64,000 bases of DNA. Source: Verrucomicrobiaceae bacterium (GTDB lineage Bacteria > Verrucomicrobiota > Verrucomicrobiia > Verrucomicrobiales > Verrucomicrobiaceae). The translations under genes and the position numbers were made by a program. Under the pieces are notes generated by a model, which worked only from the letters and a program-made list of their open reading frames with translations, was not told the DNA's origin and made no database searches. Of this stretch, positions 46,101 to 54,769 are shown in pieces (within the stretch, counting starts at the first letter, position 1; the number at the start of each line of letters is the position of its first letter). The stretch covers positions 868,001 to 932,000 of the forward strand of contig JACKQF010000002.1 in NCBI GenBank assembly GCA_024232965.1. The letters run 5' to 3'.

Positions 46101-47249
46101 TCACACGGCAGTTGATGCCTCAGCAGGGGATTCGGGATCGTTCTCGTGTGCATGCGCCTCAGCGACGAGTCCCAGACTTGAGCAGGACGACCAAATGCTG
46201 ACCATGATCAGGAATGAGGATGCCAGCAGGAGCAGGCCGTTGATCACGTGGAAGTTTGTCACCCAGAAGGACTTACCCGTGAGGATCACGCTGATGCCCA
46301 GCCCAACCTGGATCAGCGGTAGATAGATCATGAGCTTGGCCAAGCGAGCCAAGGTTGGCACACTGGCGAGCCACAGCCTTGCGCGGCAGGCGACGAGCAA
46401 GGTCAGAATGGCAACGCTGATGCCGCAATACTTGTGCAAGAACAAGGTGAAGAGGTCTGCGTGTTCACTGCCTGGAATCAGGACTCCGCCCGTCGTGAAG
46501 AGGTCGCTAGCAGCCAAGTGATCCCGTTGGGTGTGGCGCAGGATCGCACCAATGACCAACTGACCGAAGACGGCAAGAAAAAGCAGGAGGCTCCAAAGTC
46601 GAGCACTCAGTCGCTGCCGCACGTGCAGGATCAATTCCTCATGCCGCCAAGTGTGGGAGGAGGCAAAGGCGATCCACAGCAATACACAAAAAAACAATTG
46701 CCCAAGAACACCGTGAATGATGCCATACGGATCAGACATTTGCAGTACTCGCAGCCCACCTAGCGATGCCTGCAGGATCACCATCAACAGCGCCAGGGTC
46801 GCAAGCCCTCGCAGCAACGGCCAGCGGCGGTAGATCCAAGTGATCACCAACCACGCAAAACCAATACCAGCAATGGTAAATGCCAGCCCGAGTGCGTCGT
46901 GCCGGACCAGATAAAAGTATCCGATGCCACACAGAACGACGCCCACTCCTTCGAGAAAACGCGTCTCCGGCTCGATAAACTCGACAGTGCGCTTCACATT
47001 GAGTTGCCAGACGTACAAAATCAGAACCAGAACACCGATGCTAGCGCCGATCCAACGGTGGCCGTGCTCAAGCAACAGAGCAGGGATGCCCCACCACCCT
47101 TCGGGATTGATGTGTCCATAGCACAGAGGCCAATCGGGCACTGAGAGACCCACGTCCTCAGTGGTAACCGCCGCTCCCCACCAGATGAGGGCTATTCCCA
47201 CCACCACGGTCAAGCGGGCGAAGTGGTGAAAGGCGCGAGCGGAGGTCAT
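46101..47249 (-). CDS. ctaA: haem A synthase (COX15/CtaA family)
   Basis: This is a 382-residue membrane protein with eight likely membrane segments. CtaA landmarks are DWPLCYGHINPEGWW with its Pro/Cys loop, the haem-ligating EHGHRW, a His in GIIHGVLGQLF, and in the second half FLHKYCGI and TNFHVINGLLL. It oxidises the C8 methyl of haem O to give haem A for the aa3 oxidase. There is a small insertion with two further hydrophobic segments after the first ligand region. It is encoded upstream of ctaB on the same strand. Confidence 0.93.
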   Translation of the reverse strand: MTSARAFHHFARLTVVVGIALIWWGAAVTTEDVGLSVPDWPLCYGHINPEGWWGIPALLLEHGHRWIGASIGVLVLILYVWQLNVKRTVEFIEPETRFLEGVGVVLCGIGYFYLVRHDALGLAFTIAGIGFAWLVITWIYRRWPLLRGLATLALLMVILQASLGGLRVLQMSDPYGIIHGVLGQLFFCVLLWIAFASSHTWRHEELILHVRQRLSARLWSLLLFLAVFGQLVIGAILRHTQRDHLAASDLFTTGGVLIPGSEHADLFTLFLHKYCGISVAILTLLVACRARLWLASVPTLARLAKLMIYLPLIQVGLGISVILTGKSFWVTNFHVINGLLLLASSFLIMVSIWSSCSSLGLVAEAHAHENDPESPAEASTAV

Positions 47250-47353
47250 GGCTTAGGATGCGGCAACGGAACGAGCGGTCGCCGCCGAGTTGGCAGCGAC
47301 GCAGAGGCTCCTTGGGAGGTACGTCATCTGGAGATCTCCAGACGCTTGAATGA

Positions 47354-48154
47354 TTACTTCGCTGCAATCGGCGCTTCCGTGGTCACGCCGGCAACTGGTG
47401 CAGGAGCCGGTGCGGCGTGTTCAGCCACCCATGCGTCGAACTCTTCCTGGGAAACCACTTCCAACGTCGCTTTCATGTTAGCGTGACCAGGTCCGCAGAG
47501 CTGTCCGCAAATGATGTCCCAGGTGCCAGTCTTGGTTGGGGTAAACCACATGTGGGCTTTCACACCCGGGGTCGCGTCTTGGGCGGCACGCATTGGCACT
47601 AGTGCCAGGTTGTGAATGACGTCTTTGGATGCTACATCAACAATGACTGGGCGACCGACTGGGAGTTTCATTGTGGCAGGATTGACGAAGTCATCAGCCC
47701 CATTTGGGTCAGACATATCTCGCCCCATAGTATTGGAGCCAGGGTTGATGAAGCGAGGATTCCACACGCCCAACTGCTTGTCAGCACCAGGATACTGGAA
47801 ATTCCAAAGGAACTTTTCGCCCAAGGCGCGAACTTTCACGGTATCGGGACTGGTCGGATAATCGTCCGCCTGACGGGACCAGAGGGGAAATGCGAAACCA
47901 AGAAGCAAAATCGCTTCCACGACCACCACGGCGATTTCGATCTGATTGGACACCGCATGGCTAGCACCATGATAGTCTGCCTTTGGATTCTTGCAGGCCC
48001 GATAGCGCCAGAAAGTGTAGATCAAGTAGGTGCTCCAGCCAATGAACAATACGACCATGAACCAGTGCACAAAGCCCAGCATGTGATCGACGAGTTCGCC
48101 GTGTTCAGAAGCTACGGGCGTCTGGCCCATCCATTGGTTAATTTTGGAGATCAT
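47354..48154 (-). CDS. ctaC: cytochrome c oxidase subunit II
   Basis: This is a 266-residue subunit with two N-terminal membrane segments (about 27-48 and 70-92) and a periplasmic cupredoxin domain. The CuA ligands are complete: His 181, Cys 216, Cys 220, His 224 and Met 227 (CGQLCGPGHANM), with Gln 218 at the position whose backbone binds copper. No fused haem c domain is present, so electrons must come from a separate carrier. The gene is placed after cox4 and the two small membrane proteins rather than before cox1, an unusual order. Confidence 0.95.
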   Translation of the reverse strand: MISKINQWMGQTPVASEHGELVDHMLGFVHWFMVVLFIGWSTYLIYTFWRYRACKNPKADYHGASHAVSNQIEIAVVVVEAILLLGFAFPLWSRQADDYPTSPDTVKVRALGEKFLWNFQYPGADKQLGVWNPRFINPGSNTMGRDMSDPNGADDFVNPATMKLPVGRPVIVDVASKDVIHNLALVPMRAAQDATPGVKAHMWFTPTKTGTWDIICGQLCGPGHANMKATLEVVSQEEFDAWVAEHAAPAPAPVAGVTTEAPIAAK

Positions 48155-48184
48155 GACAGAGTAGAGGAAAGGGGGATAAATGAA

Positions 48185-48391
48185 TCAGGAGTCCGACTTG
48201 GCTGCGGCCTCCGCCGCCGCTGCGAGACGCTGTTTTTTTGAGAAGCTGTAGATAACGTAAAAGAGCACGCTGAAAACCAAAGCAAGCATCCCACCCATGA
48301 ACAGAACTGCGAGATTGCGAGCCTGCCCGACGGCAGTGGTCGGATCGGAAAAGCAGGTCGCGCAAGCGATGAGTGGATGGAGCAGATTCAT
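48185..48391 (-). CDS. small membrane protein in oxidase cluster
   Basis: This is a 68-residue protein with one strong membrane segment (about 28-50) and a Cys-containing N-terminus (LIACATCFSDPTT). The C-terminal tail is Ala/Lys-rich. It lies 5 bp after the next small gene and 30 bp before cox2 on the same strand, so it is probably co-translated with oxidase subunits. I do not recognise a family. The role could be that of an oxidase accessory subunit. Confidence 0.6.
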   Translation of the reverse strand: MNLLHPLIACATCFSDPTTAVGQARNLAVLFMGGMLALVFSVLFYVIYSFSKKQRLAAAAEAAAKSDS

Positions 48392-48396
48392 CGGGA

Positions 48397-48603
48397 TCAG
48401 ATGATGATTTTCTTCATTTTACGGGCGACGTACCAGATGCCGTAACCAATGAGCACTAAGCTGAGCAGCCCGGCAAAACGCCCGATCCCAGCTACACCAA
48501 GCTTTGCGGCTTGATCCGGGCTAAGCACCGTCCACAACCAGAACCCGCTATCACAAAGGACAGCGAAGAAGAGGAAGACGAGATGGAAGTGCTTCAGTGA
48601 CAT
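48397..48603 (-). CDS. small membrane protein in oxidase cluster
   Basis: This is a 68-residue protein with two predicted membrane segments (about 6-26 and 42-60) separated by a loop with SPDQAAKLGVAGIGRF, and a basic C-terminus (ARKMKK). It sits between cox4 and the other 68-residue gene with gaps of about 20 and 5 bp. No family is recognised. It is likely an accessory subunit or assembly factor of the aa3 oxidase, inferred from position only. Confidence 0.6.
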   Translation of the reverse strand: MSLKHFHLVFLFFAVLCDSGFWLWTVLSPDQAAKLGVAGIGRFAGLLSLVLIGYGIWYVARKMKKIII

Positions 48604-48624
48604 TGTAAAAGAATCAAGGCGCTA

Positions 48625-48960
48625 TCAATGGTGCTTGATGCTGGTCTTATCGAACCCTTCAAAAACCAGGGGATCGCCGTGCGTCATATAGAACAGAACG
48701 AACAACACAGAGACGAGGATCACGGTAAAAAGCAGGACCTTATAGATGATCTTCTTCTCATGGTTCAAGTGCATGAAGATCAAGGCAACCAGGGATGCTT
48801 TAAACGCTGCCACAATCATCCCGACCATGATGTTCATACCATGGGTCGGCAGTTCAACATACGACAGCCAAACGGTGATGACCGTGAACAAGAGCAGCAG
48901 GCCGCCTATGACGAGGTACTTTTTGACCGATTTTTGGATTTCTTCGAGATTGTCAGCCAT
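48625..48960 (-). CDS. ctaF: cytochrome c oxidase subunit IV (prokaryotic type)
   Basis: This is a 111-residue protein with three membrane segments (about 15-38, 43-66 and 74-95), matching the prokaryotic subunit IV/CyoD family. The signature is YVELPTHGMNIMVGMIVAAFKASLVALIFMHLNHE. It is an accessory subunit of the aa3-type oxidase. It lies 24 bp after cox3 on the same strand. Confidence 0.88.
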   Translation of the reverse strand: MADNLEEIQKSVKKYLVIGGLLLLFTVITVWLSYVELPTHGMNIMVGMIVAAFKASLVALIFMHLNHEKKIIYKVLLFTVILVSVLFVLFYMTHGDPLVFEGFDKTSIKHH

Positions 48961-48984
48961 GACGTAAGGTCCTTGGTTTGGGGA

Positions 48985-50382
48985 TTAGAGGAGATAGAGA
49001 AGAGGGAAGAGGAAGATCCAGACGAGGTCAACAAAGTGCCAGAAGAGGCCGCCGACTTCGACGCGATTCGCTAAATGCTCTGGATCTTCGCGCATCATTT
49101 TGCCATTGAAGACAAGGAAGTAGAGCAACACCAACGCACCAAACACCACGTGCAAGCCATGCAGGCCTGTGAGGGTGAAGTAGATGGCGTAGTAGGTGTT
49201 GAGCTTCGGCGTGAAGTTGGAGAAGAAGGAGATGTCCTTTTTCTTGAGCACTACGACAGGATGATGACCGCCTGCGTGTCCGCCAGCTTCAGTAACTTCA
49301 TGCCCAGACGCTTCCTTCGGCTCTTGCGCTTCGGCAGAATGAGCGCCTTCGTGCCCTGGCATGTTTTCCTCAGCATTCGCAGAGTGAATCTTCAAGAAAT
49401 ACGATTCTGTCTGCAGAGTGGCGCTTTTGGAAGGATCGCGGGAAGGATACTTCTCTTTGAACTCGCTTTGGTGGTGATCGCGGGTCGCGATGAAAACTGG
49501 CTTGAATGCTGGCAAGTAGTCGGGCTCCCATGCCATGGATTTTTCTGCGTCTGCAACCGAGCGAACGTCGATTCCGTCCACGTCCAAGGTCATCCGGTCG
49601 TCTTCCAACTTGCCTTCAGCGATGGTGCCATCCCGGAAGGTGGCATTGGTGTCAGAATAGGAGAAGAAGCTGGAGGCGGGGAGCTTCAACTTGAACGGCG
49701 CGACTGGGGTCAAGACGATATTTCTAGTGCCGGTCCAGTCCCGCTGGAACTGCTTGTTCTCGTTCTCTTTTCGCATGGCATCGATGGCCTCAGAACGCAG
49801 CTTTGCAAAACTCGCAGCGTTCAGTTCGATTTCATCGCCTGCTTCCGTCTTGAATTTCGGGGCCTCCCCTTCGATGTACGGCAAGACATAGTCCACTGGG
49901 TCCGCATCAATGGCTGCGGTTTCAAGATGCACGTTGAGGGTGAGCTTATTGACGTCTTTGAAATGAACGAAATAGCCGTGCTCAAGGTGACCGGTGAGGA
50001 TCGTGCCATCAGTGAGCTTTACGGAATAGTGCTCAAACTTGGCCTTGTACTCCAGGGTCTTGTTGACCATGAAGATCGCAGCACAGCCAACGGTGATCGC
50101 CATCATCAACTGATACATGCCAAACTTGCGCAGCTTTAAGAACGCCCAGGCCATCACGACTGTTACCGAGGACGCAATGAGAACTACGGTGTTGATAAAA
50201 CCGAGTTGGACATTCAGCTCGTGAATGGGCCAATGGTAGTCAGCGCCGACGCGAAGAAAGATGTAGGCGGAAAACAAGCCGCCGAAAAGCATGACTTCGG
50301 AAGCCAGGAAGAGCCAAATGCCGACCTTGGCGTTGTAGAGTCCGGTATCTGGCCGGGCGGTTACGGTATAGGGGATATCCAT
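48985..50382 (-). CDS. ctaE: cytochrome c oxidase subunit III with large insert
   Basis: This is a 465-residue protein. A five-helix subunit III is recognisable: helices at about 16-44, 57-82, 89-108, 393-425 and 442-463, with LFLASEVMLFGGLFSAYIFLR, YFTLTGLHGLHVVFGAL and FWHFVDLVWIFLFPLLYLL. Between helices 3 and 4 lies a hydrophilic insert of about 275 residues (roughly 113-390), where normal proteins have 20-40. It has two similar units, LTDGTILTGHLEH (123-135) and FRDGTIAEGKLED (249-261), and a His/Ala/Glu-rich end. From the known topology it should face the periplasm. The length is about twice the family average. Confidence 0.92.
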   Translation of the reverse strand: MDIPYTVTARPDTGLYNAKVGIWLFLASEVMLFGGLFSAYIFLRVGADYHWPIHELNVQLGFINTVVLIASSVTVVMAWAFLKLRKFGMYQLMMAITVGCAAIFMVNKTLEYKAKFEHYSVKLTDGTILTGHLEHGYFVHFKDVNKLTLNVHLETAAIDADPVDYVLPYIEGEAPKFKTEAGDEIELNAASFAKLRSEAIDAMRKENENKQFQRDWTGTRNIVLTPVAPFKLKLPASSFFSYSDTNATFRDGTIAEGKLEDDRMTLDVDGIDVRSVADAEKSMAWEPDYLPAFKPVFIATRDHHQSEFKEKYPSRDPSKSATLQTESYFLKIHSANAEENMPGHEGAHSAEAQEPKEASGHEVTEAGGHAGGHHPVVVLKKKDISFFSNFTPKLNTYYAIYFTLTGLHGLHVVFGALVLLYFLVFNGKMMREDPEHLANRVEVGGLFWHFVDLVWIFLFPLLYLL

Positions 50383-50424
50383 GACGAGAGACGTGGGATT
50401 GCGGTCGAAGTAGCCTGACGCGTT

Positions 50425-52374
50425 TTAGTGGTGGGCTTTAGCGGTTTCGGTTGCGACGGCTGGCGTGGTGCTGCCGGGTTCATCAACCCACTGTGGTGTG
50501 AAGTCCGTTGGAGCCCCGGGAACCGAGTATTCGTATGGTCCACGTTGAGCAACGGGCTCGAAGGTGAAGTTTCCGTGTGGTGGGGGCGTTGGAGTGGCCC
50601 ATTCCAGGGTGGTCGCATCCCATGGGTTGTCGTTCGTGATTTTCTTGCCGCCTTTGATGCTGATGAAGACATTGATAATGAACGGAATTTGCCCGATGGC
50701 CAGAATCACGGCACCCAAGGTCATAACGACGTTTAGACCCATCAGTGTTGGCTCGACGTGAATGCCAAAGAGACCGAAGAAGCTGGAGCAAAACTCACTG
50801 AACCAATGGGTAGCAGATGATGTCTGCTCAAAGGCCTTACCACCATCATACCAGCGGCGGTGGAACCCGCCCATACCCTGCACGAACATTGGCAGGAATA
50901 CCATGTTCATCCCCAGGAGGGATGGCCAGAAGTGCAGCTTACCAAGCCGGTCGCTCATGAATCGTCCGGTCATTTTGGGATACCAGTGATACACGCCGGC
51001 AAAGAGCGCGAAGATCGTCCCCGGCGCTACAACGTAGTGGAAGTGGCCGATCACGTAGTAAGTGTCGTGCAAAGCAAGGTCGATGAAGTTGAAAGCAAGC
51101 GGCAGACCCGTGAGACCCCCAATACCAAACATTGGCAGGAACGCGGAGGCGAAAAGCATTTGGCTATTGAAACGGATAGATCCACCCCAAAGACTGATCA
51201 TGAGCGAGGTGAGAAGGATGACTGAAGGCACCGAGATCAGCACGGTGGTGATCTGGAAGTAGGTGGACATCATCGTGCCCATGCCCGTCAGATACATGTG
51301 GTGAGCCCAGACCAGGAAGCTGAGGAAGCCGAGCGTCAAGACGGAGTAAACCATGGCCTTGTATCCCCAGAGCGGGCGGCGCGCATTGTTCGGAATGACG
51401 TCGGTGAGGATGGCGAAGGCAGGAAGAATTAGCACGTACACCTCCGGGTGAGCCAAGAACCAGAACAAGTGCTGGTATAGAATCGGGCTGCCACCGCCGG
51501 AGATGTCCAAAGCCTGGCCGCCTTCGACAAGTCCAGTCGGAAGGAAGAAGCTAGCACCGAACACACGGTCAACGAGCTGGAGAATCGCAGCGACTTCTAA
51601 CGGAGGGAAGGCAAGCAGAAGCAGGAAGCTGGTAACAAACATGGCCCAGCAGAAGAAGGGCAGTTTGAACCAAGTGAGACCCTTGGCGCGGAGGTTGATG
51701 GCGGTGGTGATGAAATTCACCGAACCCAGAAGGGAAGCCGAGATGTTGAACACCATGGCGGTGAGCCAGACGGTGTGACCATGCATGAAGACGTTCTTCA
51801 CGCTGTGGTTCAAGGTGGAGGCCAGCGGTGAATACATTGTCCAACCAGTCTGGACGGCCCCGGTGCCGACGAAGAAGCTGACCATCATCAGGACGCCGCT
51901 GAGGAAGAAAAACCAAAAGCTCATCATGTTCAGTTTCGGAAAGGCCATGTCGATTGTCCCAATCTGAAGTGGCATGACGAAGTTGCCGAAGGCCGCAAAA
52001 CCGAGAGGCACAATGCCAAAGAACACCATGATCGTTCCATGCATCGCGCCGAGCATGTTATACATCTCACCATTGATCACGCCGTCTGGCGCAAAGCGTC
52101 CCATCATTTCGTGGACGATCGGACCAAGGATTGGCAGGTGATTCAGCAGGTCGAGTCCAGGTACTGGCTGGCCTGGGTAGGCGATGCTCCAGCGCATGAG
52201 GAGCATGAGCATGAAGCCGCAGAGCAAGAAGACAAGGCCGGAGAGACCATACTGAATCCCGATGACTTTGTGATCGGTGGAAAATATGTACTTCCTCCAG
52301 AAGCCGATGTCGTGGTGGTCGTGATCATGCGCATGATCGGAACCGTGATCGTGAGTGGTAGCTGCGGCGCTCAT
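50425..52374 (-). CDS. ctaD: cytochrome c oxidase subunit I (aa3-type)
   Basis: This is a 649-residue, 12-helix catalytic subunit. All metal ligands are present: His 112 (low-spin haem), His 309 with the Y-E block HPEVY (Glu 311 of the D channel, Tyr 313 cross-link), His 358-359 (CuB), and His 444 and 446 in VIGHFHY. It reduces O2 to water and pumps protons. The N-terminal tail is His-rich (HDHGSDHAHDHDHHD), which may bind metal. It is the functional oxidase of the cluster and stands against the degenerate CcoN-like protein upstream. Confidence 0.97.
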   Translation of the reverse strand: MSAAATTHDHGSDHAHDHDHHDIGFWRKYIFSTDHKVIGIQYGLSGLVFLLCGFMLMLLMRWSIAYPGQPVPGLDLLNHLPILGPIVHEMMGRFAPDGVINGEMYNMLGAMHGTIMVFFGIVPLGFAAFGNFVMPLQIGTIDMAFPKLNMMSFWFFFLSGVLMMVSFFVGTGAVQTGWTMYSPLASTLNHSVKNVFMHGHTVWLTAMVFNISASLLGSVNFITTAINLRAKGLTWFKLPFFCWAMFVTSFLLLLAFPPLEVAAILQLVDRVFGASFFLPTGLVEGGQALDISGGGSPILYQHLFWFLAHPEVYVLILPAFAILTDVIPNNARRPLWGYKAMVYSVLTLGFLSFLVWAHHMYLTGMGTMMSTYFQITTVLISVPSVILLTSLMISLWGGSIRFNSQMLFASAFLPMFGIGGLTGLPLAFNFIDLALHDTYYVIGHFHYVVAPGTIFALFAGVYHWYPKMTGRFMSDRLGKLHFWPSLLGMNMVFLPMFVQGMGGFHRRWYDGGKAFEQTSSATHWFSEFCSSFFGLFGIHVEPTLMGLNVVMTLGAVILAIGQIPFIINVFISIKGGKKITNDNPWDATTLEWATPTPPPHGNFTFEPVAQRGPYEYSVPGAPTDFTPQWVDEPGSTTPAVATETAKAHH

Positions 52375-52418
52375 AAGTCAGTGGAAGGGGTCGTCGGTTT
52401 AAAAAGGTAAGATCGGAA

Positions 52419-53297
52419 TTAGTGCTGGGCGGCGTCTGCCAGATTGAATTGGAAGTCGGTCGTCGCTACCCCACCAACTACCCGCACGGTGTTGGCAAGA
52501 GGTTTGACGAAGCAAGGATGCCAAGCTTCAACCACGTAGGTGCCGTCTAGCAGTGCGCGATTGAGCGCGAAGCTACCATCAGATCGACTGCTCGCAACAT
52601 GGATGCCTGTATGCACATAAACCCAAGACTTCATCCATCGGTGGACGTCACATTCGAGACGATAAATGCCAGCCTCATTGAAGGTCTGGAGGTCGCTACT
52701 GCCTTTGGTTGGCTGCCCGAGATTGCTGAGGTTTGCTCCCGGTGTCTTGAGGCTGGCATCATGCCGAATGATGCGGACGTTGTGGAAGGTCTCGTCGCTA
52801 TTGCGGATCAATACGGTTTGGCCGGGCTGTAGCACGGTGACGTTGGGCTGGTAGAGACAGCTCACCTGATCAATGAGGATCGGTGCAGATTCAACATTAC
52901 TGGCCCGGCCAGTGTTGCGAACCGAAATCACCACGCCACCGAGACCGCCGTCATCCGCAATCTGCCAAGTGGGGTCCACGATCTGGCCGTGACTTGAGCA
53001 GTAGACATTCGCACCCACGTCAATCGTCTGCCCAAAACTCTGGGGTTTGCCGCCAAGTAGAGTGACTTTTCCGCTAATAGATGGCCTCTCTTCAATGAGC
53101 GTCGCCGTTGAAAGCGCCTCCGAATCCTTTGAACTGGACTCTGGTGCCTTACCGCAGCCCAGTTGGGCGCTGCAGATGAAGAGGACCGCTGAAAAATGCG
53201 CGATGCGTCCTAATGCAATGATGCCACCGTTACGCTCAGAAGTGTCGGCGCGCGTGGCGGGCCGGGACTCCTTGGGAGCGTGGATTGAGTGGGACAT
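52419..53297 (-). CDS. cupredoxin-like lipoprotein
   Basis: This is a 292-residue protein with a lipoprotein-type signal ending in LGC (Cys 48; a start further in is possible because the N-terminus is long). The periplasmic part has a cupredoxin look: QPGQTVLIRNSDETFHNV (His 172) and YRLECDVHRWMKSWVYV (Cys 216, His 219, Met 222), the type-1 copper ligand pattern. The final part (about 230-285) resembles a carboxypeptidase-regulatory-like beta domain (DGSFALNRALLDGTYVVEAWHP). It lies between the mono-haem cytochrome and cox1, so it may carry electrons to CuA. Copper binding is inferred. Confidence 0.75.
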   Translation of the reverse strand: MSHSIHAPKESRPATRADTSERNGGIIALGRIAHFSAVLFICSAQLGCGKAPESSSKDSEALSTATLIEERPSISGKVTLLGGKPQSFGQTIDVGANVYCSSHGQIVDPTWQIADDGGLGGVVISVRNTGRASNVESAPILIDQVSCLYQPNVTVLQPGQTVLIRNSDETFHNVRIIRHDASLKTPGANLSNLGQPTKGSSDLQTFNEAGIYRLECDVHRWMKSWVYVHTGIHVASSRSDGSFALNRALLDGTYVVEAWHPCFVKPLANTVRVVGGVATTDFQFNLADAAQH

Positions 53298-53321
53298 CTT
53301 CGCGCAATTTTTTCGGGAGGC

Positions 53322-54056
53322 TTATTTGGTGGGAGCTGCCGCCTCCGCTGCAGGAGCTGCGGTCGCACCGGGACCCGCAGGAATTTCTCCAGGGGCGTTT
53401 TGCTTGGCAAAAGGCTCGAGTTCAGCCATGGTCCACTGGGTAGTGCGGGCAGCCTCCTTCTTGCGAATGGCGGCCACCATTTCCTCGGTGACCATGGTAC
53501 CTTCGTTACCCCAGGAATTACGGATATAGGTAATAACAGCGGCGATGTCCTTATTCGACAGCGCACCCTGTGCAGGCATACCGGCCGGGTTGCTGAAGGG
53601 AGCACCGTTGATCGTCAGCGGACCGGCAAGGCCATTTAAGACAACGCGGATGATCCGCTCGGTCCCACCGTGGACCCAATCCGAGCCAGCGAGAGGAGGG
53701 AAGGTTCCAGGAACACCCGTGCCGGCTGCTTGGTGGCACCCCATGCAGACACCGTAGGCGCTTGCTCCCTTTTTCATTGCCAACTGGAACGGATCCATTG
53801 CTGCACCTTCACCACCACCGCCCGGGCGGGTGTCGATGGCTTTGGCTAAAGCAAAGGGATTTGAGGTTTCGAAACTGAATCCACCTGCCATTGGGCCAAG
53901 TTGACCACCAGCAACGATCGCGACGACCATGCCGATAAACATGATCCACATCGGCGCAGGCCCTTGGCCGGCAGCGACGTCGTCTTTCTCACGCTTCACT
54001 GCAGAGTGAATGCGATCAATGTCTGTGGTATCGGGGTTGTAAGAGGGGGCGCTCAT
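53322..54056 (-). CDS. membrane-anchored mono-haem cytochrome c
   Basis: This is a 244-residue protein with one membrane segment (about 36-58) and a cytochrome c domain containing CMGCH (Cys 104, Cys 107, His 108), with FPPLAGSDWVHG and PMPAQG-like text giving a Met axial ligand candidate. The ends are low complexity (Pro/Ala-rich). It resembles a one-haem CcoP-type carrier. It is encoded between the CcoO-like gene and the cupredoxin gene, so it is a likely link in the electron chain to the aa3 oxidase. Confidence 0.85.
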   Translation of the reverse strand: MSAPSYNPDTTDIDRIHSAVKREKDDVAAGQGPAPMWIMFIGMVVAIVAGGQLGPMAGGFSFETSNPFALAKAIDTRPGGGGEGAAMDPFQLAMKKGASAYGVCMGCHQAAGTGVPGTFPPLAGSDWVHGGTERIIRVVLNGLAGPLTINGAPFSNPAGMPAQGALSNKDIAAVITYIRNSWGNEGTMVTEEMVAAIRKKEAARTTQWTMAELEPFAKQNAPGEIPAGPGATAAPAAEAAAPTK

Positions 54057-54079
54057 GGGTGCGTGAAGGGGCGGGCGAC

Positions 54080-54769
54080 TTATTTGGCGGCGGCCGCAGT
54101 GGCCAGATTTCCGAGTGCGGCGGCAGGAAGGGGAGCGGCCTTCTTTAACGAGAGAAGGTAATCCACTAGCTGTTCAGCTTCTGGAGTTGGAACAACTTCA
54201 TATCCTTTGGCGGGTGCAAATTTCCCTGTCAATGGTAGCGCAAGATCCGACTTGGGTCCCTGTGCCTTACGGACAGTGTAAAGGTGCGCATAAGATGGCA
54301 TGTTGGACCACATTGCTACAGAGTGAGGTGCATAGAGCATCGCGTGAATGGCAGAGCGATCCATAGCTGCAAGTCGGTAGCCTGCGTTCGCGAGATCTGG
54401 GCCAACCCGTGAGACACCCAGTAAAGCAACGTCTTCGGAAAGGTAGTCGCGCATCGTGTTGGCACGTGTTGCCTCAGCAGGCCGAGCCGATTGGTCTTCG
54501 CCCCAGCCTTTGTGCCAGCCATCCGCACTGAACTGGGATGGGCGGATCATTTGGGTGTGGCACTGTACACAACCTTCACGGATGTAGACTTGCATGCCGA
54601 GGACATTGGCATTGCTCTGAGGATAGTAGCCATCCATGCCGTCCGCTTCTTTGTCATAGGCAATAGGTTTGATGTGCTGGTACTTGAACGCCGGGACGAC
54701 GATCAAGAGCAGCCATGGCAGACCAAAACTGGCGGCGATACCGAGGGTGAGTTTGCGGAAGTCAGTCAT
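54080..54769 (-). CDS. CcoO-like cytochrome c (cbb3 subunit II family)
   Basis: This is a 229-residue protein with one N-terminal membrane anchor (about 8-27) and a CcoO/FixO-type haem domain: VYIREGCVQCHTQMIRP (Cys 67, Cys 70, His 71), the family signature. A Met-containing region (WSNMPSYAHL) supplies the other haem ligand. It overlaps the CcoN-like gene by 4 bp, as ccoN and ccoO do in true cbb3 operons, so the two proteins should form a complex. No CcoQ or CcoP with two haems is present. The haem is intact although its CcoN partner is degenerate. Confidence 0.9.
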   Translation of the reverse strand: MTDFRKLTLGIAASFGLPWLLLIVVPAFKYQHIKPIAYDKEADGMDGYYPQSNANVLGMQVYIREGCVQCHTQMIRPSQFSADGWHKGWGEDQSARPAEATRANTMRDYLSEDVALLGVSRVGPDLANAGYRLAAMDRSAIHAMLYAPHSVAMWSNMPSYAHLYTVRKAQGPKSDLALPLTGKFAPAKGYEVVPTPEAEQLVDYLLSLKKAAPLPAAALGNLATAAAAK

